A stretch of 64,000 bases of DNA from Platycnemis pennipes (GCA_933228895.1 OW121847.1:82439656-82503655); one strand, 5' to 3'; positions 11,560-25,200 are shown, counted from the first letter of the stretch. The notes: a model not told the origin generated them from the sequence alone. Numbers and translations are program-made.

Positions 11560-11905
11560 TCCCCTCTATAGATGGATATCCCACCTCTCCGGCCGGCGAC
11601 TAAGGTTGTTCTGCGACTAAGATTGAAGGAGCACCAACGATATCTGCGCTTGGGGCAGATTGAAAAATCAGCCATTGCTGAACACAGCTTCAACGAGGAC
11701 CACCGCATCAACTTCAAAGATGCCCGGAAACTCGCCCACACCACTGGATACTGGGACCGAGTGTATAAGGAGGCCATTGAAATTCATATGCGTAGGAAAA
11801 ACATGAACAGGGACTCCGGGTACACACTCAGCGGCACATGGAAACCTGTGCTGGGAAAAATCGAGGAGGGGAGAAGGAAAAAGAAGCAGCAACACGCCAG
11901 CTGAG
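11560..11905 (+). mobile_element. Penelope-like element fragment: C-terminal part of the GIY-YIG endonuclease domain
   Basis: An open frame of 110 codons (11572-11904) encodes a segment rich in Lys, Arg and His: RLRLKEHQRYLRLGQIEKSA, then AEHSFNEDHRINF, then TGYWDRVYKEAIEIHMR and NMNRDSGYTLSGTW near the end. In Penelope-like retroelements a GIY-YIG nuclease follows the reverse transcriptase, and this wording (RxKEH, EKSAxAEH, KEAIEI with the conserved Glu, NxNRDxG) matches its C-terminal half. The GIY and YIG motifs and the entire reverse transcriptase are missing, so the copy is strongly truncated, although the remaining frame has no stop. The apparent start at 11572 is an accidental ATG next to the truncation point. 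It cannot be active alone. Confidence in the family is high; the 5' junction is approximate. Confidence 0.8.
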
Positions 11906-12104
11906 TACTATTTGGTCGCACGCAAGTCGCAAATTATTACGCTGGAAAACAATTTCTGGCAAAATATCTGTAGAGTTTGATTTTCAGCTGATTTAAAGTT
12001 AAATAGGCATGCTGATTTTAAAACTGTAGTTAATTTTCTTCTATCACGGTAGGTTTATCTCTACAGCTTATCTTAAGGTGACCTTACTCCGCTGGATCGA
12101 GCCT
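11906..12104. other. Short spacer between Penelope-like fragment and pseudogene
   Basis: May contain the 3' non-coding end of the Penelope-like fragment. No motif was recognised. Confidence 0.4.
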
Positions 12105-13770
12105 GAATCATACGATAGCCCTGATTCGTTTTGTTACACGTGTGGCAGTTTCACCATTCCCATTCAAAGGACAAACCTTAATCAGGCAAGTCTATTATGC
12201 ATGTTTTAAAGTGAAAATTGGTGATCAATATGAACCTTGGGCTCCTCACAAGGTGTGCCGAGAGTTTGCGGATGTGGATAAAGAGAACACATGATAAATT
12301 GCAATTCGGTGAGAGCCCAGAGACCATTCACGTGACTGTTACTTTTGCACAGTGAAAACTTCAGGATATAACAAGAACAACAAATGTACATAGATTTCCT
12401 AGTTTACCATCAAGTATACGCCCAGTGCTTCATTCAGATATAATCCCACTGCCAGTTTTCAAAGAATTACCCTCTTTTGAAGAACAGGAAAACGATTATG
12501 GTGGAGATCGAAGTGACACCGACGATGAAGATTTTGAAGTTGAAGATGTCTCCGTTCGTAATGGATTTCATCAGCATGAGTTGAATGATTTGGCACGAGA
12601 TTCGGGACTATCCGAAAAGCCCTCTGAACTCCTAGCGTCTAGACAGCACGAGAAAAACTTGCTTGAAAAATAAGCTAAGGTATCCTACTTTTCATTAAGA
12701 GAAACTGTATTTCTGGAATACTTTCGAAAGGACGGTGAATTTGTGTATTGCCATAATGTACTTGATTTAATGGAGGAGTTGAGAATTCCAGCCTATGACG
12801 CCGCTAAATGGCGACTGTTCAGAGATAGCTTAAAACGGATCATTAAGTGTGTCCTCCTTCACAATGGGCATTTATTTGATGCAGTCCCAATAGGCCATTC
12901 AGTTCATTTGCGTGAATAGTATGAGGACATAAAGAGAGTCATTGATTTGTTGCAATATCACATGCAAAAAAAAGGGTCATCTGTGTCAAAGGGTCAACAT
13001 AAAATGATCTGCTTCCTTCTTGGCCAGTAATGTGGATATACCAAGCATCCCTGCTTTTGGTGTATGTGGGACACTAGAGCTCACCAGAAGCATTGGGTGC
13101 AATCGAGGTGGCCGCCAAGATCTGACATCAAACCTTGTGATCCTAATATTCTACATCAGCCACTTGTAGATAGAAAAAATATTATATTTCCCCTCTGCAT
13201 ATAAAACAGGGTCTCGTGAAACAATTTGTTAAATCGTTTCCAACTGAAGAAGACTGTTTTACTTACCTCATTTCAGCATTTCCTCGCCTGTCTTTTGAAA
13301 AAATAAAGGCCGGTGTGTTTGATGGTCTACAGATTCGGAAGCTCACTTAAGATGAAAATTTCACCGTAGCAATGAAAGAACTCCAAAATATTTCTTGTTT
13401 GGTATTCCAAAACCTTGTCAAAGGCTTTCTTGGAAATACACGAGCACATAATTACAAAAAAATCGTCCAGCATTTCTTGAAAAGCTTCAAATTGCTTGGT
13501 TGCAGCATCAGCATCAAAATTCATTTTCTACATGGCCATCTAGCTGACTTTCCGGAAAATCTTGGTGCAATTAGTATGACAAGTGAGTGATTCCACCAAG
13601 ATTTGATTATGATGGAAGAAAAGTATAAGGGTAGATAGAATGTAAATATGATGGCTGACTATGGTTGATCATAAGGCGAGATTGTCCACAGATTAAATAC
13701 CCTACGAAAAGCTATAAGCGAAAATTTTTACCTTAACATGCAGTTTTGTCATTTGGGGAAAGAATTTTAG
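12105..13770 (+). pseudogene. Near full-length dead copy of an uncharacterised Cys-rich arthropod protein family
   Basis: The plus strand can be read from end to end across frames as one protein. It begins with a two-Cys motif FCYTCGSFTIPIQR (about 12128-12170), then PWAPHKVCR and LRMWIKR (about 12233-12285). After that come a run leading to RPVLHSDIIPLPVF (about 12420-12465), an acidic segment (12480-12560), YFRKDGEFVYCHN (about 12720-12760), WRLFRDSLKR and KCVLLHNG (about 12810-12865), GYTKHPCFWCMWDTR (about 13035-13080), PLVDRKNIIFP (about 13160-13190) and FDGLQIRKLT (about 13318-13348). The end reads FLGNTRAHNY, HFLHGHLADFPENLG and FHQDLIMMEEKYKGR (13425-13640), with a stop at 13768-13770. 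I recall very similar multi-copy, functionally undescribed proteins in arthropod genomes. Several frameshifts (about 12195, 12260, 13195) and stops (12671, 12917, 13028, 13348, 13590, 13636) kill it. No introns interrupt it, so it is either a retrocopy or part of a mobile element. Confidence 0.75.
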
Positions 13771-13858
13771 AACTTTTAAATGTTTTTTACTGCTATTTTT
13801 TATTTGTCTATTCACTACTTTTTAATTTGTCCAAGTGACTATTTATAGACATTGCATG

Positions 13859-13864
13859 AATAAA
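13859..13864 (+). promoter_or_regulatory. Possible polyadenylation signal downstream of the pseudogene
   Basis: AATAAA lies 89 bases after the terminal stop at 13770. It may be the inherited 3' signal of the copied gene, but this hexamer is common in AT-rich DNA and no poly(A) tract follows closely. Confidence 0.25.
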
Positions 13865-16800
13865 GTTATTCTCTATGACAATATATTTGAAAATTTCTTC
13901 CATAATTTTCCTATGCATTCACATATTGTGTGGCTTTTGGAATAAAGATAGGGTATCCTGTAAGTTAAAAAGCTGAGATGTTAGAGGAAAACTGAGGTCA
14001 TTTTTGGATTCAGGAGCCAAAATTTAGTCAAAAACAGGTGTCAGACCTAAGTCAACAAATTTAGTGTTTCCCAGTGTTATCTAACATGTTTCCATAACGG
14101 TGTATCATTGTACGAGTAAATTGCACGATATCAGTGAATATATGCCGATCTTTCAACCCCTGCTGCACACCCTTAGGTGGCTTGCTAGCACGATACTACG
14201 TAAAGATTTTTCTATAAGTTATCAGGCTCTTAAAAAACACTTTCTTCTTCAAAAACAATCAGTCCTGAGTCTCGGAGATAAGTATAGGTTTCCTCTTCAC
14301 CGAGCGAGATTTCTTATTGACAACCATATTAAAATAAACGAAATACAAGGTTATACCTATGAACAGGTTAGTCTTAATTTGAGATGCTCAGATTTTGCCC
14401 ATTGCACAAGCTAAAATGGCCAAAGCATAAAAATTCCCATCATGATGAATATATTCCTTATGATAATTATTGATAATGTGAAGTATATAGTGCTGAATTT
14501 CTTGATGCAATATCAGTTTCCTGCATCGCTTAAATAGAAAGGTAAGCGAAGGCTGTACACAGACTTCGTAATAAAGAACAATTAAGCTAGGGTTATTAAA
14601 TTGAAATAATTGGTCATACAGGGCTTCCTTTACAAGTCATTGCTAGTATGAAAAGAAAAAAACCGCTTCCAGCATACCCATTATTGATACTTATTCCGTG
14701 CCGAAAATTTATACAGTGAATTGTGATAAATTCGGTAATCTCTTGGCAAAAAAACAAATCAGGATGAGATACAGAGATTTTATTTGTCTAAACACTCCAT
14801 CCATATAAAATACTTCGTTCATTTGATTTTTATCATTCATTTACATATTATCCATCCGTTTCAATATATTGTGGTTGTCGAGATTTTCACCGCATTATAG
14901 AACCAAAGAATTTTAGAAGTTTTATTGCCCCTTTTCTTTCACATTATTCCAACACCTTATACCAAATGGCCTTAGGGGAAGTTCAGTCGGTCGAGGGACC
15001 CTTTACAGCTCTCCGTCGCTCCGTTAAATAAATATTTATTCTCCAAGGAACCCTTCTTTCATTTTGATTACTAACCCGTGCCTCGCTTGTATACCTGGCT
15101 GAAAAACAAATGGGAGCAATTTCACTGGGACCCATTCATTTGCTTACAAGTCACGTTTCCCTTAATTTCTTCTTCCTAAATCCACGATCTCGCAAGTATT
15201 TACACTTTCATTACTGCTCCACGGCATTCGTAAGCATTACCCAATGCTGCCATCTACCAGAGTGTCAAAGTCGGTGGAATGTATTTTTATTCCTTTCAAC
15301 CTGATAATACACCAGAGAAAATTTTTCTCAACGGCCATTCCGTTTACCAGCACCACTATATTGAAATATTTGTCCTACTGTTGAAGTAGGTTATTTTAGG
15401 CGTTTAAGTTAGTGACACTGACCATGTTGGCGAATAAAGTACTTAGTATTGATTCACATACAATGTATTGCATGAACATACAATAATGATTTTCGCCTTT
15501 TACATTTACCTTGTATTTGACAATATAAACGTCAAATTTGATTGTAAAATAAATGGTGTATGGAACAGCATCAAATTCTTCATTCTTTACCAAGGTCAAT
15601 GGCTTAAAAGACATTTTCACCATGGGCATTCCCCTTAAGAGCTTCAGTAATAGTTTTGTTACGAATCTTGTAGGCTTTAAATATAGCCTTCTCAGAATTT
15701 GTTGATCGGCCTACTGTATATAAGCTTTCAAAATTTTTAAGAAACCGCAAAATGGCAATCATACACGGACGCTGGCAACCCACGGTTTAATAAATGTGAA
15801 AACAGCTTTGCCGACACTACGGATTGAGGTTGATGAAAAATACTCGAAATATTATAGCAGCAGAGAGTATTGTTAAATATTATGTTTTTGGAAAACTCAA
15901 TGTCGGTAAGTTTCCTGAATGTGTCGAGGAAAGAGAAGAAGTGTAGCTTCCTTCACATCTCGACAACAATGGCTTTGCGTCTTTCGCGGCTTCCCTCAGG
16001 ACATAATAGTCTTCGCCTCCCTGTAAGTTTTCGCCTTTTCAAGAACAAACTCCGTCGCTTCTTTATTCGTCCAAAAACAAGGAACCAGAGTTTACTAATA
16101 ATCTCGTTATCTCACGCATGAATGTATTTTTAACTCCGTAAGAAAACTAAAACTCTTTACTCCAATTTCTTCTCCGTCATTTATTCGTAGTTTCACATCA
16201 ATTTGAAGTTTCTAAGGGCGTTTTTTCACCATGTTCGTCGATATTTCCAAAACTTCACCGTGATAACACCGGAACCATGCATGCCCTCTCGATTACTTCC
16301 TTCCCGGGTCAACTCTTCCAACGATAGTTGACACTCGTCATATGTTTCAAAGAAATAGAGCGTGCTTTCTTTACCACTATTCTAGAATCGACGCCATTAC
16401 GTGATTTTGCATAATTTATTGATCCTATTTGTATTTTTTTTTAATCCAATCTCTGTAACCCAAATGCTAAAGAATGTTCGGTGTTTTTTTCACCCTGAGA
16501 ATTTTCTTTCCCCCCAAAATAGTCACTTCTAATCTACGTGGATATTAATCAGTAATATCTCGCCTCTTATCAGGATATTTACATAATTAGAACGTATTAT
16601 GTAATCAAAACAGATACCACATTATCTTTGTCTTAGCTCATTCACCATTTCTGAGCAGCCATATCAAAGTGCTGCAGTATCAACTCTACAAATCAGGGTA
16701 GTCAGCTCGAAAGTGTTATTATAATCTACTTCTGATTAATCCGCCACAGAAAGTAAGGCGTATTTTCAGAGGAGTAGTAATTCAAATAATAGCACACCGA

Positions 16801-18529
16801 CAAGAAAAGTAATTCTTAGGAGTCAACATGAAAATAATGAATAGCTTTCAAATGTAGCTTAAAAATAAAAATGTAAGAAAATTGTCACAAGCATTGAACA
16901 GATATTTTGACATGGTTTATTGTTCATTTGTTTCCTTCCACTCTGCCATTAACGTTTCTTTATCATGTTTCGTTGAGCAGTAACAGGTAAGAAGTAAGTC
17001 CTAGCACTCAATAAAAGGCACATAATCCTGGATGATTTCATCAAAATTTCCAGATTCTTAACATTTTTTTCTTCCCTTAAACATTGCTGTATACTTTAAT
17101 TCATTTCAATTCACATATCAAGGATTGTAAACTAAAAACAAGCCGCAAAATAATTCTGCTATTCTATTTCATCTCTTTCAGAGAGAAGGTTTCGAATTCG
17201 AAGCGAATCTCTCAAATAAATTATGTCATTAATAATATGTCATGGTTATTCTTTTACTCCTTCCAACTTTCATTAGATGGCAAAACAACACCATTCCGCG
17301 AAAAAAATTATTTCTTCTTGTCTCACCCATTGCCTCACCCTTATATTTCTTACCATTAAAATTATAATAATCTGCTTTCGGCCTACGATTATCTTCTGCT
17401 CACACAATGAAGCAATTAAAAACTCCAACAATCCACTTCAAACCACTCGTTCGAGTTCAGTTCTAGATCATGACAAAATGGTAAAAGAACCGTGAATTCT
17501 AATCTGCTATTTAGTGCTTCACTACTAGTATCAATTCTCAGTGAGAAAGGTGAAATTCCACGGAGAAAAATCATTCGTCTTGACCGGGAGAGAAACGGGA
17601 GAGGAAAGGATATCTATTCACTTAATTTGTTTGTGAGAATATTCTTTCATTTTTCTTGCTACGCTGTGTTCAAAAGCTGTTTCGCCTTGACGTTCTATGT
17701 CTCCGTAAGATTTAGAATGAACCCATAGTTTTAGTTATTAGATTGAGAGAGGCGAAGAAACGAATGAAGCATTTATCTCTCCTACACACGTTACCTTGAG
17801 TAAGATGTGATATGCAACCTGTAGCGAATTTTCCAACGGAAAAAAATCCATCCATCCAAAACTATCCATCTAAAAATGTATAAAGATGAAAAATAAAACT
17901 AGGTTTGAAATATTTCGTGTAACATAATATGTAATAGTTTGAGCTAAATTTTAATTTCATTGCTTAGCAGAAAGTTCGGATCTAACTGGTTAAGAAAAGC
18001 TACCATGTCCTTGTAAAGGCGCAATAGCGTCGCAAAAGCACTAAAAAATTTGAAACATTTGAGGAAAGAATTTCGACTCGCCAAGAGAGGAAGTGTTTCC
18101 CATTGCTATCTGCCCTAAGCTTATGTAAACGCGTCAGGACGTTTTCCAGCAGTTATTTACGGAAATGATGAATTATTTCAATAAAAAATGGTAATGCAAG
18201 TCTTTTATTAAAATATTTTCTAATTTATACCAATAATTTATTTGCACTTATGTAACTAGGTATATCCTCCATAGTCTACAGCACATCATCCGCTAGTTAT
18301 CTGACGATGTGACGACGCTGCGCATGACAAACAGTAAGGCTCTTGAATCATGATACTGTTTTGTTGTTCTTCCCTCACATTATTTGAAATTTTATATAAA
18401 ATTCTTCTCTTTTCATGTTATATGCACTCATATCACTCAAATCTTATTTCAATCGGACGCATCCTTTCGGGCTCTTGTCCGGAAGCAAACAGACACCGCA
18501 CTTATTTTCGTTGTCACGATATTTGCGGT
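13865..18529. other. No gene recognised
   Basis: AT-rich anonymous sequence. Open frames at 14100-14414, 15870-16121, 17084-17359 and 17492-17728 have no recognisable domain or splice context. Confidence 0.5.
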
Positions 18530-19120
18530 TAATCTCACAGTCCCGTTCTTATTTCCTTTTCCAGCTTCCACCCCCAATGTTCTCCGCCTCCTTTTTCCGC
18601 ACCCATTTCACCCCGACGCCCGGAACTCCTTCCTTCATAAAAACTCTCTCCCACATCGCACCCACCACGGCCACTCTCCTCAGAGCAGTTCCCTTTTTCC
18701 CTGGAGAGGGTGAGAGGGTTTCCCCCTTGAGGGTTAGACGGGGGTGGGGGACGAGATTTTATTTCCCACCGAGCATTGACCCCCTTCGCTCTGGCACCGT
18801 AAAAACAAAAGCGAGAGTAAAATCCGCACCCCGAAACGGCCTTGCGTCCACGTGCGGCTTTTCTCACGAGCTCCATGCATCTCTGATGGGCCCCGCACCT
18901 CTACTCCTTCCTACCGCGCACTGACAACCCGATTCTCCCGAGGGACAACACCCCTGCGAAGTACGTGAGCGGGAAAAAGGGAAGACCTGGGTATTAAATT
19001 CCTCGCGATTGCCTCTTTCAGCGAGCAAACTGTGTTGACCTGAGCGGAAGCAGAGTCAGGGCGTGTCTCTTGCGTGCCCAACTGCACGGGCGCATGTGGG
19101 GGCAAACAAACCCTAGAGCT
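18530..19120. other. GC-rich island
   Basis: A patch clearly richer in G and C than its surroundings, with C/T runs on the plus strand to about 18720 and many CpG dinucleotides. Overlapping open frames on both strands (18415-18924 plus, 18535-18876 minus) are explained by the lower stop-codon density. No domain was recognised. It could be a regulatory or promoter-like island or a GC-rich repeat. Confidence 0.4.
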
Positions 19121-22100
19121 AAAACACGTGTCGTTGAGTACCTGATATTTAGCCCGCATGCATTCTATGGAGTGCGCTAAGACTTCAAGGTATACCATGA
19201 TGACGTAAGTCTTTTCAAATTTCACTTATCTTTGCGAGAGAACAAAATTTTAAAATCGAATTCATCCTCCATTGGATATCAATGGGTGATGATGTATAAT
19301 GATGTGTCTGTCAAAGTTAATGCATTCTGAGTGAATATGAACCCTCGGCCATATACTCTCAAGGGTGCTTGCAGGGTATTCAATGTCGTAACGTTTGATA
19401 CTTTGGTTACTTTGGTTTTGTTAAATGTTTAAATGCCATGTTTGTCCGGTTTGGGGAGAAGTTGCTGACGGGATTGATGGAAGACTGGGGACAGAAGGGA
19501 AGAATTAGTTGATCTTCGATCAGTTGGGTTTGCTCGTTCCATATAAATCGTAGAATTGACTACAAATGGCCCAAAGTTGGTGGCACAATGGAAATAGATG
19601 GAGATAAAACCGAACATTAATTTACGGACTGTAAATTACGTCTATGAAGTTTTACCTTTCGCATTTTGATTTTTTCAGTATTGGGTGTTATTGGGAACCC
19701 TAGGGTGAATTTATACGCTCCAAGTACCCTGCGTATAGGAAGTTCCCGAAACTGGGTCCAAGGTAACTTTGAAGAACTTACCTTTCACGCACGGGCGAAA
19801 GGTAGTTCTATTTGTAAAATACGAACCCCGCCCCACATCTCTCGTCGTAGTTATCCCTTCTCAAACTCCCCCTCGAGGACTGAATACGGTGCGACAAGCC
19901 ACTGGGACGCTCGGTACCCCAAAGGTTCCAAATGAATTATGTTTGTGGGCTAAGGTCTTCCCCAGTTTGGTTTATCTTCTTCGTTTCCAAGCCGTCTCCT
20001 GCGGGAACGCAAGTTATGTTCCACAAGGCAGTCATGGTTAAAAAAAACACTGTTAATTCGGAAGACAATGTTGCCGGTTCTTGCCAAGTATGAGTGATCG
20101 ATAGTCAAAATTGGAGTTGATCCAGGGGCCAGGCAAAAAAATGCATGCCTCAGAATTTTTTGCTTTGACAAAAAATATTTACGGGTGAAATGCTGAATAA
20201 GCCTAATTTATATGTTTTTAATTTATTCCAACGGTTTAATACTTCAATGGAATCAGGATAGCTACTAACTCATAGCATTTAATATCTCCAACGCAAAAGA
20301 ATGTGACCACTCAAATCCTACCCTCTCTGATCCAAACTCTGAATTTCTCTGACACCATCCTGTTCCAGATTTTCCAAATTTATTTTAATTTTTTTAACTT
20401 ATTACTAAAAACGAGGGTGAACGTATTAAGGGAAATATAGTTGAACTCGAATGAATTTGGGACTAGGGAAAAATATATTATTAATAACTGAATATTTAAA
20501 TGAGGCATAATAAATATTCAAGTAAGCACATAGATGGGTGGCGACATGGTTTTTGTGAAAATGCCTCTGCATCGTCAGTTTATCAATATTCAGCCATCAG
20601 TTAAGGTGCATTGCCCTTACCACACACCTATATGGCGGCTTTTAGGGCATTAAGTAGAATTATAAAACCACAATACAATATGGATGAGTATAGGGCATTT
20701 TATTTTAAAAGGTAACTAGACCCTGAAAAGTGAGTTCAGAACACGAAAAAATTACATATTGACCAATAATAAGAATAGTTTCCTGCTGGTAAGGGTAAGT
20801 TTTGATTTAGCAGGTTGAACTTTCCTTAGCATTGCTTCTACCTAATGACCCCTTTTCCTTGTTATATCCTTCTCCTAGCATCATTAACTAATACTTCGCT
20901 TGTCTGCACCCATAACGCTACCATCGAAAACCTGTTCAACATGTTCAAGCGGTAACCCTCCTTTAATATTCAGCGTCGCCTTCTTTTTCCTCGAGAAATT
21001 ATTGTAACCATGGATTTTTGCTCATTTTAAATGGAAAAATTGCAAATACAACTGAGTGATCAAATTGATTAAATTTTCCATTATTATGAAATATCGATTC
21101 TCTTGCTAAGTTGAAACTGACCTTAACCTGATGGCGCAAAGATTTTGTTTTTGCATACAAAAACCTTAAGTTTTGACTGAACCAAAATTTGAATATCGAT
21201 CATCATATTATTTATACAGCATTTTATTCAATTATTCAATCGTGGCAGAACCTAACCGCATAAATTAGTGGGTATAGATAAAATCAACATTCACTTCTGT
21301 CCTACCGTTTTCCCCCTTCCTCAGGAGCTACAAAAGAAAGCCTTTTCTAAGCATGGTTTGTTCCTCAGATCAGAAACTTTCATCGATTTGCATTCATCCA
21401 TATGCATGCCATCAGGTATTAGGCCAACACAGGTTACCTCAGACGAGAGAAATACTTCGCAGTATCATTTCCTTATGTGTACAAACAGAATTTCAAAAAA
21501 TATGACTTTGCCATTAAATGAGGACATTTTCGCTTCTATCTATTTCCTTTTATAGTTTCATCGACCACCATATCCTTGAATTCCTCTGAGACAAAACGAT
21601 ATGAAATCCAATAAATGTTGCAAACAAGTACTGGGACCCTAAATGTATGCGAATAAAAGGGTCATGCTGCATTTTTACGACACATAATGCGTGGCAACGT
21701 TTATCAACAAGAGTGAGAGAAGCAAAGTTTCATTTCTTCTTTACCACAGCTTTGCAATTGCTACATTCATCCCAATTTTTTTCAAAAAAAATTTAAAAAT
21801 TAAGCCTAATATGATTAAAGGTATTGCATAAATATTCGTTTTCCCATTATCATTACATGACCTTTATCGTATCCTCTTGTGCCATTTGTATGCACCTATT
21901 GTGCTTTTCAGTGGCGAAAGCAAATTTTGGGAACAAGGAACATCGTCGATGATATGAAAAAAATCTTAAATATCTGACGAAAAAATGCATCCAAACCGCA
22001 ATCATAAGTTAATGATCTGTGGATTAAAGTATCTAATTGTATTTAAATTAGATAATGAAATAACCTAGCAAAATCTTTCACGCATTAAGTGTAACAAAAA

Positions 22101-22230
22101 CACACGGCCTTATTTGATTTTCCTTTATATTTTCTTCCTTATCAAAACCGCTGGCATGCCACCTGCAAAAGCTTCCTTCGAATACAACGACATGATCATT
22201 GGAATATTGAATAAACATTTATCTAGAACT
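19121..22230. other. No gene recognised; moderately GC-rich patch at 19680-20060
   Basis: Mostly AT-rich. The patch 19680-20060 has two overlapping plus-strand open frames (19666-19935 and 19769-20041) with no recognisable domain. A small hairpin (AGGCA ... TGCCT) sits near 20133-20152. Confidence 0.45.
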
Positions 22231-22278
22231 TATTTTAACAGTACCATAATTGAATATTTTAACAGTACCATAATTGAA
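22231..22278. repeat. Perfect 24-bp tandem duplication (two copies)
   Basis: The unit TATTTTAACAGTACCATAAT plus TGAA is present at 22231-22254 and again at 22255-22278 without a mismatch, so the duplication is likely recent. Confidence 0.9.
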
Positions 22279-25200
22279 CTAAGTCCATACAAACGCTTGA
22301 TATAAAAAATAATAATCGATACACATGCACGAATGTAATATTGTACTAGTTGTAACGTAATGTGAGAATAATTAACGTATCATGAACAGAAATTATGTAA
22401 AATGAACCGTTGCTTCGTTCATCGATCATAACTCAACGTATACTCAGACTCGTTCAAAATTTTAGGCATGGCCACCATGTCACCAGTTGTGATGATAATA
22501 TATCAGTAATATAATTAAATTAACAATATCTCTCTTTAATTATACCACAGAATGAATTTATACTAAATAAATCCATGAATGTCTACCTGAAATTAAAAAA
22601 AAATCACTCTTAAAACAAAACTAAACTGCACAGAACCCAGATGTGAAGGTACAGTAGAAAAATCTTTGGATATTTCATATTTTTCAATATACTCGCTAGA
22701 TGAAAAAGTTCACTTCCTTAAATGAATAATTTAAACAGAAGATAACCTCGAAAACTTTAACCTTTTGCGGAATAAGTTGCTTATTTAATAACCCTGGAGA
22801 TTTACTCAGTAACTTAAAGCTGCAAAATTTCCAGAAATTTGATTTATTCTGATATTACAGAGGCATCATTGATCGAAGTTTTTTCTTTGAAGAATTCTCT
22901 CCCCAATGAACATCTACTGTGGGGGTGGAAAGAGGATAAAAAATAGCACGTGGGGTCAAACTTTTCCTAATAATCCGCCACCGAACGGTACTAATTCCAG
23001 CTGTTGCAAGTGCCTTCATTATGTCTTTAGTAGCAGATCACGGTCATGGCTTTCTCCGAGCTCACTGGATGAGTTTTTCCAGGTAGTGATCAATCCCTCC
23101 CTATTTACACTCGTCAATAACCAGATGAGCCATCCATCATCCTCTCAATCTGACAAATTTCCGCTCCCCATCGATCGTGATCATGAACTCTTCCGCCCCC
23201 TGTTCTCCGGGAAATTGCACAGCTTTTCTCTGCCCTCACATTCCCCCATTCAGTCACATTCTACCCACGGGCACCGAATCACGCATTGTGCACAGTAACC
23301 ATGTGGCACCACTGCTCCATCCAAATGCAGTGCTCCCGCAAACAGTTCCATACGCTCGCAGACTCCTCTTTTTTTGAACAAAAATGTAAGCACTACGGAA
23401 ACATCAAAACATCTGGGTGTAGGGCATGACTTTCGTTGCTTGTAATCACACTAAAACCACACAGAGAACACAAAATTCACCTTTTTTTAAAAATGCTAAA
23501 AATATCTACCTTCTATATCTCTACCTTCAAAGAATAAAGATTGCGAAAGGATAATAAATCATTCCTCCGTTACTTTGAGGAAATATTTCCCTCTCACTCA
23601 TGGGCAATTTTCAACTAATTTATTTTTTAAAAAGATGGGGCTGCTACACTGCTAAGTTTCGACTCCATTCCTACAACATCCCTTAATCAGTGGCACATCA
23701 CATATATCATTAACTGATAGTTACAAGCATGTTTATTGATTCCTCACAACGGTGAATTATTGGATGGAATGAAAGGCAAGTAAGTAAAACAGCAGCATGG
23801 TAGGAGTATTTTTGAATCAACATCCACGGCTCTATAAACGCATGCCAATTCTGCATATAATTTATGTCGTTTTATCCCTTTGAATTTGCTTGCCATAACA
23901 TTCCGTGGCGCAGAACTCCCTTTTAAAGTGAAAACGATTGACTACATCATTTGATTGATTAACAATAGCATTATTGTTAATCAGCCAACTTAGCCAACAG
24001 GATCTTCTTTCATTGTAAACTGGACAATAATGGAGCGGACAATAAAGTATGTGATTCGACTCTTCAAATTTGTTCAATTCATGAAAAAAGATAAGGCGAA
24101 AGAAATTTACGATACTCCCATTTCATACAAAAGAGAGCTATATTTAAGACCTAGCAACCTACGCACGGAAAGACGTAACACAAATTGGTATAATTCAATC
24201 GTTAAATATTGCTAGAAGTAGGGAAAATCATTACGACCTTTTTATGTCAACTTTTCACAGCCCTAATTTTTTAAAATTTAGAAGCTCGCCGAACACACGG
24301 TAGAATTATCAACAAGGGAATTTAATTAAATATTGTTTATAACTAACCCTAATTTCTAGAGAAATTCATGTTAAAATACTTATGGATAAGCGTTATGCAT
24401 TAGTGCTTTTTTCGACTGATTCGACTAAGATGATTTCACCGCCCATGTATAAGGTGGTGCTCATTAGTCTATTCTACAAAGAAAATAATTACTGACAAAT
24501 AATACGTTTATTGCTATCGTATGTAACTTGATATTTCTAAATTTACCAGGACTGTAGGGCATGAATATTCCGTGCAGGTTACTTGATACTTTGGACACAG
24601 TCGCCTCCTTTTTTTATTAAGAGATCGGTGTAGGTACTGCTCCTCGTATAAATTAGGGTTGTTTATAGAAACTTAACGCTTCTTGAAACTCTGTACTAAG
24701 CCAGTGGATCCACAAAATTAAGGAAACAGGCAAACACTTTTCGTTTGAACTTTGGGAAAGAACTCATAAATAAACAAATAACGTTTTATTTTTCTGCGGA
24801 AATATAATCCATGAACCAGTTACTTAAGCAGGAGTGTCGGAATTGTTTTTATATTAAAAAATCATTAATGGCTTGTTCGTTCAACATGGCACCTAAATTT
24901 AAGATATTTTCCGTGCCATTGGGTCTTGCACTCTCAGTGTCACTTAAGGATGCAGATGCCAAATGCAGAGGCTACATCGCACCTACGAGTCTGTACTAAA
25001 TATTTAAACCGCAGCGTATGGCCACGCCATACTCCATGGTCATGCCCACGGTTGGATTCAAGCCTGATAAATTCTAGGTGCCATGCCGGAGAGTAAACGT
25101 CAGACTATATGATCCGGGTAAATTAGAAGGACCTGGTAAATTTTGCCCAATTCGTTTTTATACTCTTATTTTAGGAGTAAGTTTCATCTAGAAGCGGTAG

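Noticed and set aside
11668..11895. Minus-strand open frame opposite the GIY-YIG fragment
   Set aside because: It is the antisense shadow of the Penelope-like coding frame.
13327..13524. Minus-strand open frame inside the 12.1-13.8 kb pseudogene
   Set aside because: It is a shadow of the plus-strand pseudogene, whose family blocks run through the same bases.
18415..18924. 169-codon open frame
   Set aside because: It overlaps open frames on both strands in a GC-rich island and shows no domain or coding-like motif.
25000..25090. tRNA-like segment with GGTTGGATTCAAGCC
   Set aside because: The boxes are too far from consensus and no SINE body was seen.
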